The notes beneath the pieces are model-generated. The model was not told the DNA's origin and made no database searches. It was given only the letters and a program-made list of their open reading frames with translations. Position numbers and translations under genes: made by a program. Below are positions 43,904-52,949 of a stretch of 64,000 bases of DNA, piece by piece. The stretch spans positions 1-64,000 of the forward strand of contig NZ_JAMXWM010000022.1 of the NCBI RefSeq assembly GCF_024125445.1. The letters run 5' to 3'. Source of the stretch: Sporolactobacillus shoreicorticis. Its GTDB lineage: Bacteria > Bacillota > Bacilli > Bacillales > Sporolactobacillaceae. The first letter of the stretch is position 1. Each line of letters begins with the position of its first letter.

Positions 43904-44296
43904 GTGTATTATATACTTTTAATTATTTTCGGCATACTAGGTGCCCTTGCCAGATATTCTTTACAATTATTGCTCTATAATCCAGACTTTCCACTCGCAA
44001 CGCTGATGATAAACCTGCTCGGCTGCTTCCTGCTCGCTGTGGTCACTCAATTTCTTATATGGGTGCCGTTTCTCACCGCACGTACAGTCTCGGCTATTGG
44101 AACCGGTTTTGTCGGTTCATTTACAACATTTTCAACCTTTACATTGGAAACGTTCCAGCTACTGCAAACCGGTCGTTACATGACCGCCATCGGTTATCTT
44201 CTGATCAGCAGTTTTGGAGGTCTGGCTGCGTGTACCTTAGGGCTTCAAATGAGCAAATATTTTTTAAAAAAGGGGCGATCGGTCAATGCTCGCTAA
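43904..44296 (+). CDS. crcB: Fluoride ion channel FluC/CrcB, subunit 1
   Basis: A 130-residue, four-helix membrane protein. Family marks are GALARYS in helix 1, LMINLLGCFLLA in helix 2 with the pore asparagine, and GTGFVGSFTTFSTFTLE in helix 3, which carries the Na+-site glycine break and the phenylalanine box. The GTG at 43904 is chosen because GGAGG is 9 nt upstream; an ATG at 43841 is in frame but has no ribosome site and would add an unusual hydrophilic leader. It overlaps crcB2 by 11 nt. The pair is typical of Gram-positive heterodimer-type Fluc genes. The 264 bp upstream are noncoding. Confidence 0.92.
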   Translation: MYYILLIIFGILGALARYSLQLLLYNPDFPLATLMINLLGCFLLAVVTQFLIWVPFLTARTVSAIGTGFVGSFTTFSTFTLETFQLLQTGRYMTAIGYLLISSFGGLAACTLGLQMSKYFLKKGRSVNAR

Positions 44297-44666
44297 TTAC
44301 CTTGCAGTAGCTCTGGGTGCACTATTTGGCGTACTTGCTCGTGTTTTACTTTCCAATTGGATTAAGAAGAAATGGACCGTAACATTCCCTCTGGCTACAT
44401 TTATTGTCAATATATCCGGATCTCTGGCACTGGGGATACTGACCGGACTAAGTTTAGGGCCCCGTCTCTCACTCCTTTTTGGTACAGGACTGATTGGCAC
44501 CTATACGACCTTTTCAACCTTTAATCTCGAAAACAGCAAACTCATTCGAAGAAAAAAGGGAACAGTTTTTTTAATCTATTGTGGCGGTTCTTATCTATTT
44601 GGCATTGCGGCTATTTTTTTCGGGTGTTCTCTTGGTAAAATGATGCGGATAATGATAGGGCTTTAA
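44286..44666 (+). CDS. crcB: Fluoride ion channel FluC/CrcB, subunit 2
   Basis: A 126-residue, four-helix protein paralogous to subunit 1, with GALFGVLARVLL, FIVNISGSLALG (pore asparagine) and GTGLIGTYTTFSTFNLE. It overlaps subunit 1 by 11 nt, so both are made from one message, as in Bacilli where two Fluc proteins form the passive F- channel that expels fluoride accumulated as HF. A terminator follows. Confidence 0.92.
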   Translation: MLANYLAVALGALFGVLARVLLSNWIKKKWTVTFPLATFIVNISGSLALGILTGLSLGPRLSLLFGTGLIGTYTTFSTFNLENSKLIRRKKGTVFLIYCGGSYLFGIAAIFFGCSLGKMMRIMIGL

Positions 44667-44676
44667 ACAAAGACTT

Positions 44677-44723
44677 AAAAAGACGACTCAGAAATTCAAA
44701 AAAGAATTTGAGCCGTCTTTTTT
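44677..44723. terminator. Bidirectional terminator between fluC and CLC genes
   Basis: AAAAGACG-CTCA...TGAG-CGTCTTTT with an inner GAATT/AATTC stem forms a long hairpin flanked by A and T runs. It separates the convergent fluoride channel and CLC transcripts. Confidence 0.82.
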
Positions 44724-44777
44724 GCAAGGTATGAGTGCCTTGCAAATTCCGAAGAGATTCACCAATCCGACATCTGA

Positions 44778-46341
44778 TCACAATCCCAACGAGTTCATTT
44801 TATACAGTATTTGTCTCACATCGCTACGCCTGCTGCGATCTGTCAGCAAAATCAGCGTGTCCCCTGAACGAATCATTGTATCTCCGTGAGGAATCACTTC
44901 GTGCTCACCGCGCCGAATGCTGATCAACAATGCATCACTGGGCCAATGTATGTCCCGAACAAGCTGTTTTTCCAATTGACTGCCGGCAAACACCGGAAGT
45001 TCCAAGCGATCATTTTTACCACTAAGCTGATTTAACTTCTTTCCTAAATTCAACCGCTCTAAAAGTGATTCATAGATCGGCGCACCGCCAAGCATATCAA
45101 CGACAACATAAGCAATAAATGAGGTGACAGCAAGCGGCATGAGATGACTGAGATTCCCTACCATTTCAGTGATTAAAATAATCGCAGTGAATGGCGCCTT
45201 ACCAATCCCTGCAAAGTAACCGGCCATCGCAAAAATAACACAGTTCATCAAATAAACACCCGACATCAATCCGAACTGTATCATTAAGGTCCCATAGACA
45301 ACTCCAATCAATGCGCCAAGAGTCAAAATGGGCAAAAAGATACCACCGGGAAGACCGGACCCATAAGAAATCATTGAAAAAACAAACCGAAGCACAAACA
45401 GTGCGAACAGGATCCAAACAACTGAGGGAAGCTTTTGAACGCTCAAAATCAGCTGATTTCCGCCACCCAGTGTATCAGGTAAAAAGATACCGACTGGAAT
45501 CACCAGTAGCATGGGGATGAATCCATGAAAATGGCGTGGCAGCTTCGACGCAACCGCCGCATACATTCGAGGCATAAAAAGCAATGACCTTTGATAAACA
45601 AAACCAAGAACACCAAGAATAATACCTAATAAAATGAGATGCCCATACAGATAAAGTGGAAAACTCGCCTGATAGTGAATATGAAGAACCGGTACAAGAC
45701 CAAAGAAGTTCGATGAGATGAAATTTGCGCCAAGGGCAGCGGCCAGAGATGTCATCCATACCAATGGAGAAAAATTGTGATAAATCTCTTCCCAATACGA
45801 ATAAGGTTCCAGCAATCGGCGCATTGAATGCGGCCGATAAACCGGCCGCAGAACCGCACGCAATAAAAATCCGACGCGACGATTCCATTGAGTTTATTTG
45901 TTCCGCAACCCCCTGACCAATCGCGGCACCTAATTGAATAGAAGGACCTTCCCGACCCAGAAATAACCCTGAACCGATACCAAGTATTCCCGTGATCCAT
46001 TTTCTCCATAAAACTTGCCACCAATTCATTTTTAAATCGCCGGCAAGCTGACCTTCTACCTGGGGAATCCCTGAACCCATAATATTGGGTTCAGAACGAA
46101 CAAGTATGCCAATAACCAGAGCGAGCACACCATTAACTAGAATCATGACAGCAATTAACCATAGATGAGAAGGAATCATTTGATAAAGATGCTGCCAAAT
46201 ACGCACGGACGATTCAATGAACAAGCGAAACAAGCTGACTACCGTTCCTACAAGCAAACCAACCAGCAATCCTTCCGATATGAATCGTAATCGAGTTGTG
46301 TCAAAATTTTTTTCGGTTTTCTTTTTTTCTAATCGTTTCAT
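44778..46341 (-). pseudogene. CLC-family chloride channel/antiporter with TrkA_C domain, frameshifted
   Basis: Two overlapping frames encode one CLC protein. From the ATG at 46341 the N-terminal part has GSGIPQVEG and GREGPSIQLG and reaches AFNAPIAGTLFVL. There the frame must shift by one at a GGG run near 45798 (one G too many) to continue as EEIYHNFSPLVW, GSGLPGGIFLP, GKAPFTAIILITEM and a C-terminal TrkA_C/RCK_C domain. GSGIP and GREGP are chloride-type filters, not those of fluoride-specific CLC-F. It is not made as one full-length protein unless the shift is a sequencing error or is recoded. It is convergent with the fluC pair. Confidence 0.85.
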
Positions 46342-46683
46342 TTTATCACTTCTTGTCGATTTCCTATCAGTGTTCAATAAGTTTATTGTAACCTTCATTT
46401 GTCTATGACGAAGCAATTTTTGTCTTTACAAAAATCAGGTGATGATACAAGAAAATCCGATGATCACAGCGTCAGACTTCTGAGGCAAAAAATCGCTCTA
46501 CACAGATTTTTTACAACCTGTTAACTCCGCTCATAGTGAATCTCTTTATTTCAGATTTTTTATAATAAGATAGCACAATGACCACGATTATTTTTTGCTG
46601 CATTACTTCCTGCTAGAAAAATATACGCAGTAACGATGACTTTGGATGTTAAAAATTCTGCAGCGTCCTTGCAAATATAGGCA

Positions 46684-46716
46684 GAAAAAATGAGCAGTCC
46701 GATTAAAGACTGCTCC
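46684..46716 (-). terminator. Intrinsic terminator of the DHA2 exporter
   Basis: On the minus strand GAGCAGTC pairs with GACTGCTC around an 8-nt loop, followed by ATTTTTTC. It lies 13 nt past the exporter stop codon. The rest of 46342-46683 shows no gene. Confidence 0.85.
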
Positions 46717-46728
46717 GCTGCTCTCTAT

Positions 46729-48195
46729 TTAATTTTCCGCAACAGCTGCCACTTTTAAATGACCCGCTCCGCCGTCCTTTTTCTTGGGTCTTCTCAGTGT
46801 GAAACTCAGAACCAGACCAACGAGTGCAATGCCGATCAGTACGGTAAACGTATCACCAAACGAAGAAGCAAGAGCTTGGAGCGGCTGAACGCCATCCTTT
46901 AAATGCACTTCCATCCTTCCTGAAAGAATGGTTGACAGGCCGGCAACGGCAAAAGACATCATGACCTGTTGAAAGGCATTTGTCAGCGAGGTGACGCGAC
47001 TAACGATTTGCTCAGGCGCTGCCTGAATGATATGTGTATTCAGCGGCATCATTGATAATCCCATCCCGGCGCCAAGCAGTGCCAACGGGAGAATGAGTGC
47101 ACGCGAGCCGTCACTTGCTGAGATTCCTGACAGGAAATATGCTGCTGAAGTAACAAAAATCAAACCGGTCGCTACAACGGGACGCGCGCCGAGACGGTCA
47201 AACAGCCGCCCGCCTATAGGCATAAAGACAGCTGCCGCCGCTGCCTGCGGCAGTATGGACAAGCCGGATTCAAAAGGAGAAAATCCCTTCCCCTGCTGCA
47301 GGAAAAGCGGAATCAGAAACATGGTGCCAAATAAGGCGATCTGCGTCACCCACTGGACAATGATGCCTCGTGAAAAGTCGGAAGAAAGAAAAACGCGAAG
47401 CTCCAATAACGGCTGCCTGCGCCGCAGTTCAACACCAACGAACAGAATGAGCAGAATACCGCCGACAATCAGACTGGTAAGCGTCTGCGCGGATGTCCAG
47501 CTTGTTCCGCCTTCACTGACACCATAGACGAGTGCAGCGAATGCGAGCGGAGCAAGAATCATGCCAAGAACGTCCAGCGCCGGAACCGATTGCCGCGCCA
47601 GATTGGGCAAGGTCCGTAGACCAACCAGCAGTGCAATAATGCCGACAGGCAGGTTAATCAGAAAGATCCAGTGCCAGCTCGCATACTCAACGAGCCAGCC
47701 GGACAAAACGGGACCCAGCGCAGGCGCAAGAAGCATCGGAATGCCAATCATGCCCATCACTGAGCCAACCTTTTCCCTCGGGCTGAGGCGATAGACAAAG
47801 GCCATCGCAATTGGGGCGACCATACCGCCGCCCAATCCCTGTATAATACGGAACGTCACCAGTTCGTGGATACCCGAAGCAAGCGCACAAAGACCCGAGC
47901 CAATCGTAAACATCAGAACTGAAAATAAAAAGACGCGTTTTGCGCCAAAACGGTCGGACAGCCATCCGGCGAGCGGAATAACCGCCGCCTGTGCCAATGC
48001 ATAGCCGGTTACGGCCCATTGTACCACTGATATTTTACTGTCAAAGTCCTTGACGAGTCCCGGAAGCGCGACATTCATTGCCGTTCCGTCAAGAATGACC
48101 ATGAACATACCAACGATGATCGCAAGTAGCGGCGCAATAATTTCTTTAATTGTGACTGCCTGAACAGGCGCCGCATGTTCATTTTCTAAAGCCAT
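46729..48195 (-). CDS. DHA2-family MFS drug exporter (LmrB-like), intact copy
   Basis: A 488-residue, 14-helix exporter with VILDGTAMNVALPGLVKDF in helix 1, VVQWAVTGYALAQAAVIPLAGWLSDRFGAKR (motif A region) and APALGPVLSGWLVEYASWHWIF (motif C). It expels lincosamide-like or other amphiphilic drugs with protons. The ATG at 48195 has GGGAGG upstream. It is divergent from a TetR gene, with two palindromic operators between them. A collapsed paralogue with the same arrangement lies at 51455-52225. Confidence 0.9.
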   Translation of the reverse strand: MALENEHAAPVQAVTIKEIIAPLLAIIVGMFMVILDGTAMNVALPGLVKDFDSKISVVQWAVTGYALAQAAVIPLAGWLSDRFGAKRVFLFSVLMFTIGSGLCALASGIHELVTFRIIQGLGGGMVAPIAMAFVYRLSPREKVGSVMGMIGIPMLLAPALGPVLSGWLVEYASWHWIFLINLPVGIIALLVGLRTLPNLARQSVPALDVLGMILAPLAFAALVYGVSEGGTSWTSAQTLTSLIVGGILLILFVGVELRRRQPLLELRVFLSSDFSRGIIVQWVTQIALFGTMFLIPLFLQQGKGFSPFESGLSILPQAAAAAVFMPIGGRLFDRLGARPVVATGLIFVTSAAYFLSGISASDGSRALILPLALLGAGMGLSMMPLNTHIIQAAPEQIVSRVTSLTNAFQQVMMSFAVAGLSTILSGRMEVHLKDGVQPLQALASSFGDTFTVLIGIALVGLVLSFTLRRPKKKDGGAGHLKVAAVAEN

Positions 48196-48295
48196 TTTCC
48201 AACCTCCCACGTTTCTCACAGTACAAACTTCTCGCTTATTGTTGACCCGTCAAAGAATCCTGTTTACAATAAATCAAAGAAATGAACTGTTTGTG

Positions 48296-48341
48296 CGGAC
48301 AATTGTCCGATTGATTAAAAATCATAACGGACAGCTGTCCG
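48296..48341. promoter_or_regulatory. Two tandem TetR-type palindromic operators
   Basis: CGGACAATTGTCCG (48296-48309) and CGGACAGCTGTCCG (48328-48341) are perfect 14-bp palindromes with centres 32 bp apart, about three helical turns. They lie between the divergent DHA2 exporter and TetR genes. The first recurs exactly at 52325-52338 in the duplicated locus, which supports a real binding site. Confidence 0.85.
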
Positions 48342-48385
48342 CATGTCAAACAATTTGGCTTGCTCAATGAGAAAGGGACCTGCTC

Positions 48386-48985
48386 ATGGATGAAAAAACA
48401 AAACGGCTTGATACGGATGAACGAACCGCACTGATTTTGCAAACAGCCGAAACACTATTTGAAGCACATGGCGTTGAACAAGTCAGCATGCACCAGATTG
48501 CTCAATCGGCAGGTGTCGGTCAGGGAACAGTGTACCGTCGTTACGCAAACAAAGGTGATTTATGCATGGCTTTGATGCACCGGCAATTCCACAAGCTTCA
48601 GCAGCACACGGCAATGATTTTGGCTCAGCCGGTCTCTTTTCGGCAACAATTGAAAGACATAGTTAAAGCACATATTCATTTTCTTGAAAGCCATGTCGCT
48701 TTCATTGAAACGATTCATGATACCGCTATGTGCGCAGAAAAGAAACAACTCTTCTACGAATCACAGCCCTATCAATTTCTTCACGGGGTTCTTTGTACAT
48801 TGCTCAATAAGTCAGTTGCTGCTAAGCAAGCACGGCCAATCCAAACAGACTTTACGGCGCATATGATGATCGCCTCGATCAATCCCAAGGTCTATCTCTA
48901 CTTGCGCAAGAAAAAGCAATACAGTGAACGCGAAATTGTCGACTCGTTTGCTCAATCGTTTATTGATCCATTGTATTATAAATAA
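48386..48985 (+). CDS. TetR family regulator of the DHA2 exporter
   Basis: A 199-residue TetR protein. The N-terminal HTH reads ILQTAETLFEAHGVEQVSMH then IAQSAGVGQGTVYRRYANKG; the C-terminal domain binds the inducer and dimerises. AAAGGG precedes the ATG. It is divergent from the exporter, with two palindromes in between, so it most likely represses both genes and is released by an exported drug. A truncated paralogue is at 52383. Confidence 0.88.
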   Translation: MDEKTKRLDTDERTALILQTAETLFEAHGVEQVSMHQIAQSAGVGQGTVYRRYANKGDLCMALMHRQFHKLQQHTAMILAQPVSFRQQLKDIVKAHIHFLESHVAFIETIHDTAMCAEKKQLFYESQPYQFLHGVLCTLLNKSVAAKQARPIQTDFTAHMMIASINPKVYLYLRKKKQYSEREIVDSFAQSFIDPLYYK

Positions 48986-48986
48986 A

Positions 48987-49027
48987 AACTTTCACCAGCT
49001 TAGAAAAGGATCAAGCTGATGAAAGTT
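48987..49027 (+). terminator. Hairpin after tetR, probable terminator
   Basis: AACTTTCA and TGAAAGTT plus CAGCTT and AAGCTG form a two-part stem directly after the TetR stop codon. The following T content is low (ATTGTGTTT), so efficiency is uncertain. Confidence 0.5.
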
Positions 49028-49113
49028 ATTGTGTTTCGCAACTGCTTTGTAAGAAAAATTTGATGTCGGCCAAGTCTTAGTCCTTTGCTGTGGCAAAAAT
49101 CATATATTTTCAT

Positions 49114-50778
49114 TTAGAAAAACGCGCGCAATCCCTGATGCTTATGTTCCATTTTCATCACCTGCTCATGCATGCGATGAATGATTTGCGGTACATCCAT
49201 CGGGTCAGCGATCATTTCGATGAGACATAGTTGTGCGAGGCATTTCTTTTCTGATTCGGCAATTGCTTCGCGCAGTTCACTTTCCGATGATACTTGAACA
49301 GTGAACGGTTCATGTCGAAAGACTCTCAGCAATTGATAATAATCCCAATCGGGGAAATTATTATACACTGTACTTTTGACCGTATTAATGTATTTTTCAA
49401 TGGTGTAGCCTTTGTTGTTCAGGACAAAGATAATCGGCTTGCAGCCGTATTCAAGCATAGAGCTTAGCTCCTGCACATTCATCTGCATTGAACCTTCACC
49501 GGTAAAGAGCAGAACGCGTCGATTAGGAGCAGCGACACATGCGCCAAATGCCGCCGGAAGCGCATAACCGATCGCGCCCCATCCGCCTTGCGTGATATAG
49601 GTAACTCCTTTTTTCAATCGAGTCTCCGCCAATCCCCAAGCAAATGTTCCGGATTCGGTAACAACAATGTCCCGCTTCTGAAACATAGTCTGGAACTGCG
49701 GATAGTAGCCATCCGCAGATAGCGTGCCATCGTCCGTCTTTTGGTGATCAAAAGGAAACACCGGCTGCTGCGGCAAGGTCCATGAATGATCCCCTGTTGG
49801 AAACGCATCAATCATATCATCAATGATAATGTTCGGATACATTGTTTTTCCGATTTGAACATAATTAGGCATCACATTAATGACCGCGAGCGGATCAATG
49901 GTGTCGGTAAACAGTCCGGTATTGTAATCGTTCCAAACCGCTCCGAACGCAAGCACACAATCCGAGTGTTCAACAAGCTGCCGCGCTGCTTCATTGCTGC
50001 CAAGTTGTCCACAGTAAAAGCCCGCATAGTTAGGCAGGCTCTCGTCACAAGCCCCTTTTCCCATCATCATCGTGACAAATGGAACATTCATTTTCTGAGC
50101 AAGTTCTTCTACCCGCTCACCAAGCCCATAGTGCATTGCGTAAACATCAGGAAGGATAATGGGGCGTTCGGCGGTTTGCAAGCGCGTGGAAATCATTCGG
50201 ACAGCTTCTTTTAATGAAGCTTTATCCGTTTTCTTTCGCTGCGGGTTTTCCGCTCTCGAAGTCATCGTTGCGTTCACAACGTCCGTAGGGATCGTCAAAT
50301 AAACAGGTTTCTTTGTTTCCCGAGCCTTGGCGATTGCATTGGGGATCTCAACACCGGCATTTTCCGGAGTGATGGCGGCCGCATAGGCCGTAATCTGCTC
50401 GTACACTTTTTTAAACGTGTCAAAATTACCGTCGAGCAGCGTATGATGCATCAGTTTGTGCTGCGTCTGCAACATCGCTTTCGGACCACCGACAATATGG
50501 ATGATCGGCACCGATTCGCTATAGGCGCCGGCAATGGCATTACAGGCGCTCAATTCACCAACTCCGAACGTCGTGATCAGCGCACCAATCCCCTTTACAC
50601 GCGCATAGCCATCAGCCGCATAACCCGCATTCAACTCATTCCGACAGTGGACAAAATTAAGTTCTCCATCCCTTTCAATCTGATCAAGCAATGAAAAATT
50701 ATAATCACCCGGCACCCCGAAAATGTCTGTAATGGTTTCGTTTTTCAAGCACTCAAATAAAAATTCACCAACCTGCAT
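49114..50778 (-). CDS. Pyruvate/2-oxoacid decarboxylase (ThDP-dependent)
   Basis: A 554-residue enzyme of the pyruvate/indolepyruvate/branched-chain 2-oxoacid decarboxylase group, producing an aldehyde and CO2. The N-terminal domain has FGVPGDYNF, HCRNELNAGYAADGYAR with the ThDP-activating glutamate, and SACNAIAGAYSE; the ThDP domain has TGEGSMQMNVQE with FVLNNKGYTIEKYI. The usual GDG of the Mg-ThDP motif is GEG. Substrate preference cannot be decided. Such genes are uncommon in Bacilli but occur in some lactic and spore-forming species. The ATG at 50778 has GGGGG 7 nt upstream. It is monocistronic, and the 210 bp upstream hold nothing recognised. Confidence 0.85.
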   Translation of the reverse strand: MQVGEFLFECLKNETITDIFGVPGDYNFSLLDQIERDGELNFVHCRNELNAGYAADGYARVKGIGALITTFGVGELSACNAIAGAYSESVPIIHIVGGPKAMLQTQHKLMHHTLLDGNFDTFKKVYEQITAYAAAITPENAGVEIPNAIAKARETKKPVYLTIPTDVVNATMTSRAENPQRKKTDKASLKEAVRMISTRLQTAERPIILPDVYAMHYGLGERVEELAQKMNVPFVTMMMGKGACDESLPNYAGFYCGQLGSNEAARQLVEHSDCVLAFGAVWNDYNTGLFTDTIDPLAVINVMPNYVQIGKTMYPNIIIDDMIDAFPTGDHSWTLPQQPVFPFDHQKTDDGTLSADGYYPQFQTMFQKRDIVVTESGTFAWGLAETRLKKGVTYITQGGWGAIGYALPAAFGACVAAPNRRVLLFTGEGSMQMNVQELSSMLEYGCKPIIFVLNNKGYTIEKYINTVKSTVYNNFPDWDYYQLLRVFRHEPFTVQVSSESELREAIAESEKKCLAQLCLIEMIADPMDVPQIIHRMHEQVMKMEHKHQGLRAFF

Positions 50779-50992
50779 CACTCTGCCCCCTTGTTAAAAG
50801 TTAATATGCCTTATTTTTTACCAAGTGGGAAAGAGATATGTGTGAATGTCCATAGCTGCGATTACTGCGTTGTTTCAACAAAATCGATTTACATAGTGTA
50901 CCGTTTTCGTTTGACCCTATATTAATGAAAAGACATTAACCACACGCATTGCCATTGCTCGACGGCATCGCTATTTGAGGAGCAATAATTCT

Positions 50993-51454
50993 GTGACTAA
51001 ATCCGCTTTTATAAAATTGAGCATCGCCATGACCATTTTTGGTTCGATTGGCTTTTTCTCGCGTTTGACCGGTCTTCCGTCTATGGAATTGGTTTTTATT
51101 CGCTGCATCAGTACTGTTTTTCTCTCCGCCTACTGGCTAATCAGCGGACACTACCGGCAAGAAAAGTGGCGGAGAAAAGAAATGGCCACCATCATAATCG
51201 GCGGCGTCTTTCTTGTCTTGAACTGGATTTTTTTCTTCGCTTCATTTGAAAAAACGGCGATCACTGTCGCCATCTCGATTTACAATTTAGCGCCAATTCT
51301 TGTTCTGGTGATCGGCTGGATCTTTTTCAAAGATCGAATCAAATGGATCGGTGTTGGCGCAGTTACACTTGCTTTTATTGGCACCGTGCTGATTTCAGGG
51401 GCCCATCCAAGCGACCTGATGAGCAGAACATCGATTGCCGGACCGGTCTATGCG
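50993..51454 (+). pseudogene. EamA/DMT transporter, truncated 3' end
   Basis: A GTG start with GAGGAG upstream opens the first five-helix half of a drug/metabolite transporter (SIAMTIFGSIGFFSR; EKTAITVAISIYNLAPILVL; FIGTVLISG). Homology ends at GPVYA near 51453, where the sequence becomes the 3' part of a DHA2 gene in the opposite orientation. The frame runs on meaninglessly to 51553. EamA proteins normally have a second repeat of five helices, so about half the protein is missing. Confidence 0.8.
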
Positions 51455-52225
51455 ACAGCCCCATTTCTCCGCCAAGCAGTGCCAGTGGAAGAATCAACGC
51501 CCTCGATCCGTCTTCCGCTGAAATCCTCGATAACAGATAGGCCGCTGATGTAATAAATACTAAGCCGGTAATGACAACGGGCCGCGCGCTGAATCCCTTA
51601 CCCTGCTGAAGAAACAGAAGAATGAGAAACATCGTTCCGAACAATGCGATTTGTGTGATCCACTGAACAATGATCCACCGTGTAAAATCAGCGGAACGAA
51701 AAACGCGAAGCTCTAATAGCGGCTGCTTGCGCCGCAGTTCCACAATAACAAATAAAATAAGTGCAATCCCACCGACAACCAATCCGGTAATCGTCTTTGC
51801 AGATGTCCAACTTGTCCCACCTTCACTCACACCATAGGCAATTGAAGCAAAGGCAATCGGTGCGAGAATCATGCCTAGAAAATCCAGTGCAGAAACGGAT
51901 TGACGCTCCAGATTCGGCATCGTACGAATGCCCGTAATAACGGCGAGCACACCGACAGGAAGGTTAGAAAAATCCAATGCCAGCTCGCATAATCAACGAG
52001 CCATCCTGATAAAACCGGGCCGAGTGCCTACCCTGTTACCACCCACTGAACAACAGAAATCCTGCTGTCAAAATCTTTTACAAGTCCGGGAAGGGCGACA
52101 TTCATTGCCGTTCCATCCAAAATGACCATGAACATACCGACAATGATTGCGAGAAGTGGCGCAATAATCGCTTTTATCGACGTTGCCTGACCAGAACGAA
52201 TGTCTGATGTTTTCTTTAAAGCCAT
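51455..52225 (-). pseudogene. DHA2 exporter, collapsed paralogue
   Basis: Starts intact at 52225 (ATIKAIIAPLLAIIVG-like N-terminus, VILDGTAMNVALPGLVKDF) up to VVQWVVTG, then a stop. About 100 codons found in the intact paralogue are missing. ALGPVLSGWLVDYASWHWIF follows in another frame, then LPVGVLAVITG onward. A further 32 codons are missing between GKGFS and ARPVV. The gene ends abruptly at GGEMGLS, where it meets the truncated EamA gene. The three remaining stretches are clearly homologous to 46729-48195. Confidence 0.85.
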
Positions 52226-52323
52226 CTGTCATCCTCCATTTTACTTACCCTTTATCCTGTGCCCTCATTATTGACCTGTTTTCATTTAATGTTTACAATA
52301 AATCAAGAGAAAAGTTAGTCACT

Positions 52324-52339
52324 GCGGACAATTGTCCGC
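52324..52339. promoter_or_regulatory. Palindromic operator conserved in the duplicated locus
   Basis: GCGGACAATTGTCCGC is a perfect 16-bp palindrome whose core is identical to the operator at 48296-48309. It lies between the collapsed exporter and the truncated tetR and therefore still may bind the intact TetR. Confidence 0.8.
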
Positions 52340-52382
52340 TTGTCAAATGATTGACCCTGACAAAAAAGGAGACCTGTTTTGC

Positions 52383-52804
52383 ATGCCTGATCAAGCGCAG
52401 CGCAAAGATGCCAACGAGATAAGCGAATCTATTTTGCAAACAACTGAAGCCCTATTCTCGAAACACGGTGTTGAGAATGTCAGCATGCATCAGATTGCCA
52501 AAGCTGCAAATGTAGGACAAGGCACAATATATCGACGCTACGCAAACAAAGGTGGTCTTTGCATGGAGCTCTTGCATGAACAGTTCAACCTGATGCAGGC
52601 AAAAACCGCCGCATACTTAGAGAAATCACAATCAAAGCCTGCAAAAGAACGATTGCAAACATTGTTGAAAGAACATATTCACTTTCTGGGGACCCATGTT
52701 GCACTTATTGAAACCATTCATAACTTCATGACCTGTATGGGAAAAAAGAGGCTGCTATGATCGAAAATATGAACAAAACATTAATTGACCCGCTATTTTC
52801 TTAG
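52383..52804 (+). pseudogene. TetR regulator, internally deleted paralogue
   Basis: The N-terminal DNA-binding domain is complete (ILQTTEALFSKHGVENVSMH, then ANVGQGTIYRRYANKGGLC) and close to the intact TetR at 48386. After ALIETIHN the frame degenerates and stops at 52760. The C-terminal IDPLFS reappears in another frame and ends at 52804, so roughly 70 codons were lost. A protein of about 125 residues with only the HTH and part of the core could still be made from the ATG at 52383 (AAGGAGA upstream). Confidence 0.82.
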
Positions 52805-52818
52805 ATGATTAAAAAAAT

Positions 52819-52868
52819 ATTGACATCAAACGAAAAGTCGTTTATATTTTCATTGACCGATCAGTTAA
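52819..52868 (+). promoter_or_regulatory. Promoter and operator of the second TetR system
   Basis: TTGACA (52820-52825), a 17-bp spacer and TATATT form a good sigma-A promoter. Just downstream TTGACCGATCAGTTAA (52853-52868) is an imperfect palindrome that recurs, inverted, at 53635-53650 ahead of the exporter gene with 14 of 16 bases identical. Confidence 0.65.
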
Positions 52869-52949
52869 TTAAAATATAATTTGATTCTGCCTCCAGCTTG
52901 ACGTCACCCACTCAACTTGGCTAACATTGACCATGAGGTGAATGAATCG

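Noticed and set aside
44778-46341. CLC-F-type fluoride exporter
   Set aside because: Filter motifs are GSGIP and GREGP, the chloride-type residues, so fluoride specificity is not supported despite the neighbourhood.
47027-47527. 166-codon plus-strand frame
   Set aside because: Antisense of the DHA2 exporter; Pro/Arg/Ser-rich composition typical of shadow frames in GC-skewed membrane genes.
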